NCBI GenBank assembly: GCA_902799955.1
Contig: CADCCQ010000012.1
Location: 1-64,000 of the forward strand
DNA: 64,000 nt
Direction: 5' to 3'
From: an uncultured bacterium
GTDB lineage: Bacteria > Verrucomicrobiota > Kiritimatiellia > RFP12 > UBA1067
Part shown: piece by piece, positions 61,043 to 64,000 of the stretch
Layout: every line of letters begins with the position of its first letter
Position numbering within the stretch: the first letter of the stretch is position 1
Notes under the pieces: model-generated
What the model was told of the DNA's origin: nothing
What the model saw: only the letters and a program-made list of their open reading frames with translations
Database searches by the model: none
Position numbers and translations under genes: made by a program

Positions 61043-62233
61043 ATGGCGGAGATGAACCAGACCCCGGACGGCATGAGGACGCGCATCGCGTTCTTCGGGC
61101 GGCGCAATGCCGGCAAGTCGTCGCTTATCAACGCGCTCACCGGGCAGAATCTCGCAATCGTCTCCGACGTCCCCGGAACCACTACCGACCCGGTCTCCAA
61201 GGCGATGGAGATACTGCCCCTCGGCCCGTGCCTCGTGACGGACACCGCGGGGCTCGACGACGAAGGGGAGCTTGGCGCGATGCGCGTCGCGAAGACGCTT
61301 TCCATCCTCGAAGTCGCGGACATCGCGGTGGTCGTGATTCCATGTGGCGAATTGCCGGACGAGGCGGAGCGGAGGCTTCTCGCGGAATGCGAAAGGCGTG
61401 GCGTCAAGTCGATCATCGTCAGGAGCAAGCGCGACCTGGCGCCGGAGGTGCCTGTCGCGGAAGGGGAGATCCCCGTCTCCGCCGCGACTGGCGAGGGCGT
61501 AGAGGCCCTCCGCGTCAGCCTCTCCCGTGTGTCAGTGAAGGAGCCCGACCTCCCGCTCTTGGCAGATCTCGTCTCCCGCGGCGACATCGTGGTCTGCGTG
61601 TGCCCGATCGACGCATCCGCGCCGAAGGGGCGGCTCATCCTGCCGCAGCAGCAGGTCGTGCGCGAGCTCCTCGACCTCGGCTGCGTCGCCGTCGTCTGCC
61701 AGCCAGCGGAGCTGCCTGGAGTCTTTGCGCGCATCGGCGAGGGGAACGTCCGATTCGTCGTCACCGACTCCCAGGCGTTCAAGGAGGTTGACGCCGCGAC
61801 GCCGAAGGGCGTGCCGCTCACGTCGTTCTCGATTCTGTTCGCGAGGCGCAAGGGCGATCTCCGCGCGCTGTGCGCCGGCGCGGCGGCCATGAAGTCCCTC
61901 AGGGACGGCGACAGGGTGCTGATCGCCGAGGGCTGCACGCACCACCGCCAGTGCGGCGACATCGGGACTGTGAAGCTCCCTCGGTGGATTTCGAAGTACA
62001 CCGGGCGGAGGCTCGCGTTCGAGTTCTCTTCCGGCGGGACGTTCCCCCTCGACGAGGCGGACCTCCCCGCGCTCGTGGTTCACTGCGGCGGGTGCATGCT
62101 CACGCGCCGCGCGGTCATGGCGCGGATCGCCCGGTGCGAGGCCGCCGGCGTCCCGATCGTCAACTACGGCGTCGCCATCGCGCTTATGCACGGCATGTCC
62201 GCGAAGCCCGGCTCCTGCATGGTGGAGAGGTGA
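61043..62233 (+). CDS. hydF: [FeFe]-hydrogenase maturation GTPase
   Basis: Scaffold on which the 2Fe subcluster of [FeFe] hydrogenase is built. 396 residues: GTPase G1 GRRNAGKSSLIN, switch PGTTTDPV, G3 DTAGLDD, G4-like RSKRDL; a dimerisation domain; and the cluster domain with EGCTHHRQCGDIG and HCGGCMLTRR, fitting the CxH...HCxxC ligand pattern. ATG 61043 starts 1 bp after the pth stop; ATG 61022 overlaps pth. HydE, HydG and the hydrogenase are not in the window. Shows a hydrogen-metabolising anaerobe. Confidence 0.93.
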   Translation: MAEMNQTPDGMRTRIAFFGRRNAGKSSLINALTGQNLAIVSDVPGTTTDPVSKAMEILPLGPCLVTDTAGLDDEGELGAMRVAKTLSILEVADIAVVVIPCGELPDEAERRLLAECERRGVKSIIVRSKRDLAPEVPVAEGEIPVSAATGEGVEALRVSLSRVSVKEPDLPLLADLVSRGDIVVCVCPIDASAPKGRLILPQQQVVRELLDLGCVAVVCQPAELPGVFARIGEGNVRFVVTDSQAFKEVDAATPKGVPLTSFSILFARRKGDLRALCAGAAAMKSLRDGDRVLIAEGCTHHRQCGDIGTVKLPRWISKYTGRRLAFEFSSGGTFPLDEADLPALVVHCGGCMLTRRAVMARIARCEAAGVPIVNYGVAIALMHGMSAKPGSCMVER

Positions 62234-62235
62234 CC

Positions 62236-63024
62236 ATGACGAACTACCACACCCACACCATCTGGTGCGATGGCGCGGACTCTCCGGAGAAGGTCGTGCT
62301 CTCCGCAATCGAAAAGGGATTTTCCGAAATCGGCTTCTCGTCGCACGCCATGCTCCCCGGCTCGCTTCTCGACTGGGCGCTCGACGCCGGGCGCGCCGTC
62401 GCATACGCGGCGGAGATACGCGCCCTCGCCGAAAAGCACGCCGGGCGCATCCGCGTCCTCTGCGGCGTCGAGGCCGACTATGTCCAGGGAATCTCCGACC
62501 CCGACCGCTCGACGTATGCGTTCATCGCGCCCGACTACATCATCGGCTCCGTCCATTTCGTGACGGCGCCGGACGGCGGACATGTCTGCGTAGACGAGTC
62601 GCCCAAGTCGCTTGCCGACGGGATCCGCGACCACTTCGGCGGAGACGTCGAGGCGTACATACGCGCCTACTTCCGGCAGCAGTGCGAGATGGCCGAGAAG
62701 TTCGACTTCGATGTCGTCGGGCACCTCGACCTCGTGAGGAAGTTCAACGCGAAGCATCCGTATTTCGACGAGAACGCCGCATGGTATCGGGAGACGCTTG
62801 AGGGCGTCGCGGACTCGATTGCCGCGACGGGGAAGATCGTCGAGGTCAACACCGGTGCGATTTCGCGTGGCTGGATGGACGACGCGTATCCATCCGCCGA
62901 CCTTCGCGGAATGCTCCGCGAGCGTGGCGTCCGGTTCGTCCTTTCCGCCGACGCGCATTCCGCGGCGGCGATCGACTGCGCGTTCGACCGCTTCTCCTCC
63001 GCCGAGCGCTATGTGACGCTCTAG
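62236..63024 (+). CDS. PHP-domain phosphatase, probable histidinol-phosphatase
   Basis: 262 residues. NYHTHTIWCDGADSPEKVV is the first PHP metal motif (HTHT), GFSSHAML the second His, GVEADYV the bridging Glu, DYIIGSVHFV and VGHLDLVRKF further ligands, and SADAHSA the last Asp-His. This is the HisK-type order of histidinol-phosphate phosphatases. The start follows the hydF stop by 2 bp. Substrate is family-based only. Confidence 0.85.
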   Translation: MTNYHTHTIWCDGADSPEKVVLSAIEKGFSEIGFSSHAMLPGSLLDWALDAGRAVAYAAEIRALAEKHAGRIRVLCGVEADYVQGISDPDRSTYAFIAPDYIIGSVHFVTAPDGGHVCVDESPKSLADGIRDHFGGDVEAYIRAYFRQQCEMAEKFDFDVVGHLDLVRKFNAKHPYFDENAAWYRETLEGVADSIAATGKIVEVNTGAISRGWMDDAYPSADLRGMLRERGVRFVLSADAHSAAAIDCAFDRFSSAERYVTL

Positions 63025-63025
63025 G

Positions 63026-63045
63026 CCCGACCGAAGGGCTTTTTC
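63026..63045 (+). terminator. Possible weak intrinsic terminator after the PHP gene
   Basis: GCCC (63027-63030)/GGGC with a 7-nt loop, followed by TTTTTC. The stem is short, so the strength is doubtful. Confidence 0.4.
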
Positions 63046-63075
63046 AACTTTTCAACTTCTCTCTTCGCTTGTTTG

Positions 63076-63084
63076 TGGTAGAAT
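63076..63084 (+). promoter_or_regulatory. Extended -10 promoter of the 3'-truncated secreted protein gene
   Basis: TGGTAGAAT ending 6 bases before ATG 63091; the mRNA should start at the A of the start codon. Confidence 0.6.
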
Positions 63085-63090
63085 GTAGTC

Positions 63091-64000
63091 ATGAAACAGA
63101 TCAAGAAGATTCACCTGTTGTTTGTCGCGCTGGCGTCAGTCGCGGCCTGTGCTGACTTCGCGCCGGATGGCGTGCCGTTCGTAGTGGCGGAGAAGGAGTG
63201 GCCGGCGGACGGCCTCGGCAACCACCGCGCCGTCGTGCGCGTGAACGAGCCCGTCAGGGTGGCGCGCGCCGTGCTGAAGTGGCGGCGCGTCGATCCGCAG
63301 CCGGAGATCAAGCGCGTCATCGTGCGTGACGCCGCGACGGGGAAGGACGCCGCGCATGTCGTCGCCCGCGACGTGACGGCGGAGCGCGGGGAGGTGCTCT
63401 TCAACCCGACCTCCGGCCCCGGCATATACTTCATCTACTATATGCCCTACCGCGAGCGGAAGGGGTCGAGCGAGGGAAGGCACCAGCCGCTGTGGAACGA
63501 CTACTTCCCGCCGGACTACTCGGAAGGCAGGAAGTGGCTTGATTCATTCGACGCGTTCCGTCCGCCGGTCGAGGCGGATGTCCTGCGTTTCGAGAGCCGC
63601 ACGACTTTCGAGGCGTGGACGCCGATGGGACTTCGCGCGACGGCGGCGGAGACGGACGCCCTGCGCCGCGCGCATCCGGAGAACCCCGTTGTCTTCACCG
63701 AAGACCGCGCAAATCCAATCCATCCCGCGTCGTGGCTTCCGGCGAAGTGGGCGAAGGGCGCGGAGGCGCGCGATTCATTCAGCGGCACTGCGCTGAAGGA
63801 CGAGTACTACGTGTGGCAGATTGCGCTCTGGACGCCCGGCGGCGCGCTGGAGGGCGTGAAGGCGGAGTTTTCGGACCTTGCAGGTCCCGGAGGCGCGAAC
63901 ATCCCGGCTTCGGGGATTACCTGCTTCAACACGGAGGGCGTGAATTGGGACGGAAGGCCGATGGAGATAACGCTCGACGTTCCCGCGAACCGCGTGCAGC
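63091..64000 (+). CDS. Secreted GH123-like protein, N-terminal part (runs off the window)
   Basis: The frame is open from ATG 63091 to the window end (303 residues). A signal peptide (near ACA-DFA) is followed by a beta-sandwich-looking region with YYVWQIALWTP and, near the end, ITCFNTEGVNWDGRP, a pattern I associate with the N-terminal domains of GH123/DUF4091-type hexosaminidase-like proteins. The catalytic barrel, if present, lies beyond the window. Probably another glycan-degrading enzyme; the family call is tentative. Leaderless start without Shine-Dalgarno. Confidence 0.55.
   Translation, partial: MKQIKKIHLLFVALASVAACADFAPDGVPFVVAEKEWPADGLGNHRAVVRVNEPVRVARAVLKWRRVDPQPEIKRVIVRDAATGKDAAHVVARDVTAERGEVLFNPTSGPGIYFIYYMPYRERKGSSEGRHQPLWNDYFPPDYSEGRKWLDSFDAFRPPVEADVLRFESRTTFEAWTPMGLRATAAETDALRRAHPENPVVFTEDRANPIHPASWLPAKWAKGAEARDSFSGTALKDEYYVWQIALWTPGGALEGVKAEFSDLAGPGGANIPASGITCFNTEGVNWDGRPMEITLDVPANRVQ

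Overview
The window looks like the chromosome of an anaerobic, Gram-negative, polysaccharide-degrading bacterium of the PVC group, most likely a gut or rumen Kiritimatiellota/Verrucomicrobiota. This assignment is an inference. Its grounds are: high GC in most genes; many secreted glycosidases (GH36, GH29, GH51, a GH123-like protein); outer-membrane proteins (a FadL-type channel and a TolC-like lipoprotein); anaerobe enzymes (the [FeFe]-hydrogenase maturase HydF and a flavodiiron protein); a fused SecDF; and odd multidomain secreted proteins. Nearly every visible promoter is an extended -10 (TGNTATAAT), and several genes start so close to it that their mRNAs should be leaderless.

Layout. 1-3469: end of a large secreted SGNH-esterase/beta-strand protein. 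3470-8937: GH36 alpha-galactosidase, a four-unit amidotransferase-like secreted protein and a small basic secreted protein. 8984-15414: a TolC-MacA-MacB export operon with two unrelated genes (a HEAT-like protein and a secreted metallopeptidase) placed between adaptor and ATPase. 15470-20944: a fucose module (class II aldolase, FucO lactaldehyde reductase, GH29 fucosidase, TIM-barrel glycosidase-like protein). 21038-25019: small membrane protein, NYN/YacP-like nuclease, SIS-domain protein with a signal peptide, and diaminopimelate decarboxylase ending in a clear terminator. 25020-25507: a repeat-rich intergenic region. 25508-26779: FadL-type channel (minus strand).

27002-38320 is a lower-GC defence island. 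It holds a methyltransferase/specificity fusion with an altered catalytic motif (DPPL), a full HsdM, an AlbA_2/HATPase/winged-helix protein, a two-TRD HsdS with a 21-bp tandem repeat in its central spacer, a four-helix-bundle (S23-type) gene flanked by GGAATG microsatellites, HsdR and a YgjP-like metallopeptidase.

38465-51540 is mostly housekeeping and sugar metabolism: Glf, M42 aminopeptidase (minus), GH51, tRNA-Val (minus), NAGPA-type phosphodiester glycosidase, M50 protease, KDPG aldolase, Prs, a secreted M6-like protease and SecDF. 51541-53071: terminator, five 23-bp direct repeats ending at a near-perfect promoter, and an AAA/DUF4143 ATPase. 53296-64000: HIT protein, secreted transglutaminase-like protein, His-rich secreted protein, CoaD, flavodiiron protein, aminotransferase, Pth, HydF, PHP phosphatase and the start of a secreted GH123-like protein.

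The least explained signals are: a dispersed structured element seen at about 8119, 40758 and 53144; the restriction island with its pseudo-methyltransferase and repeat-variable HsdS; the interrupted MacAB operon; and the extended -10/leaderless promoter architecture.
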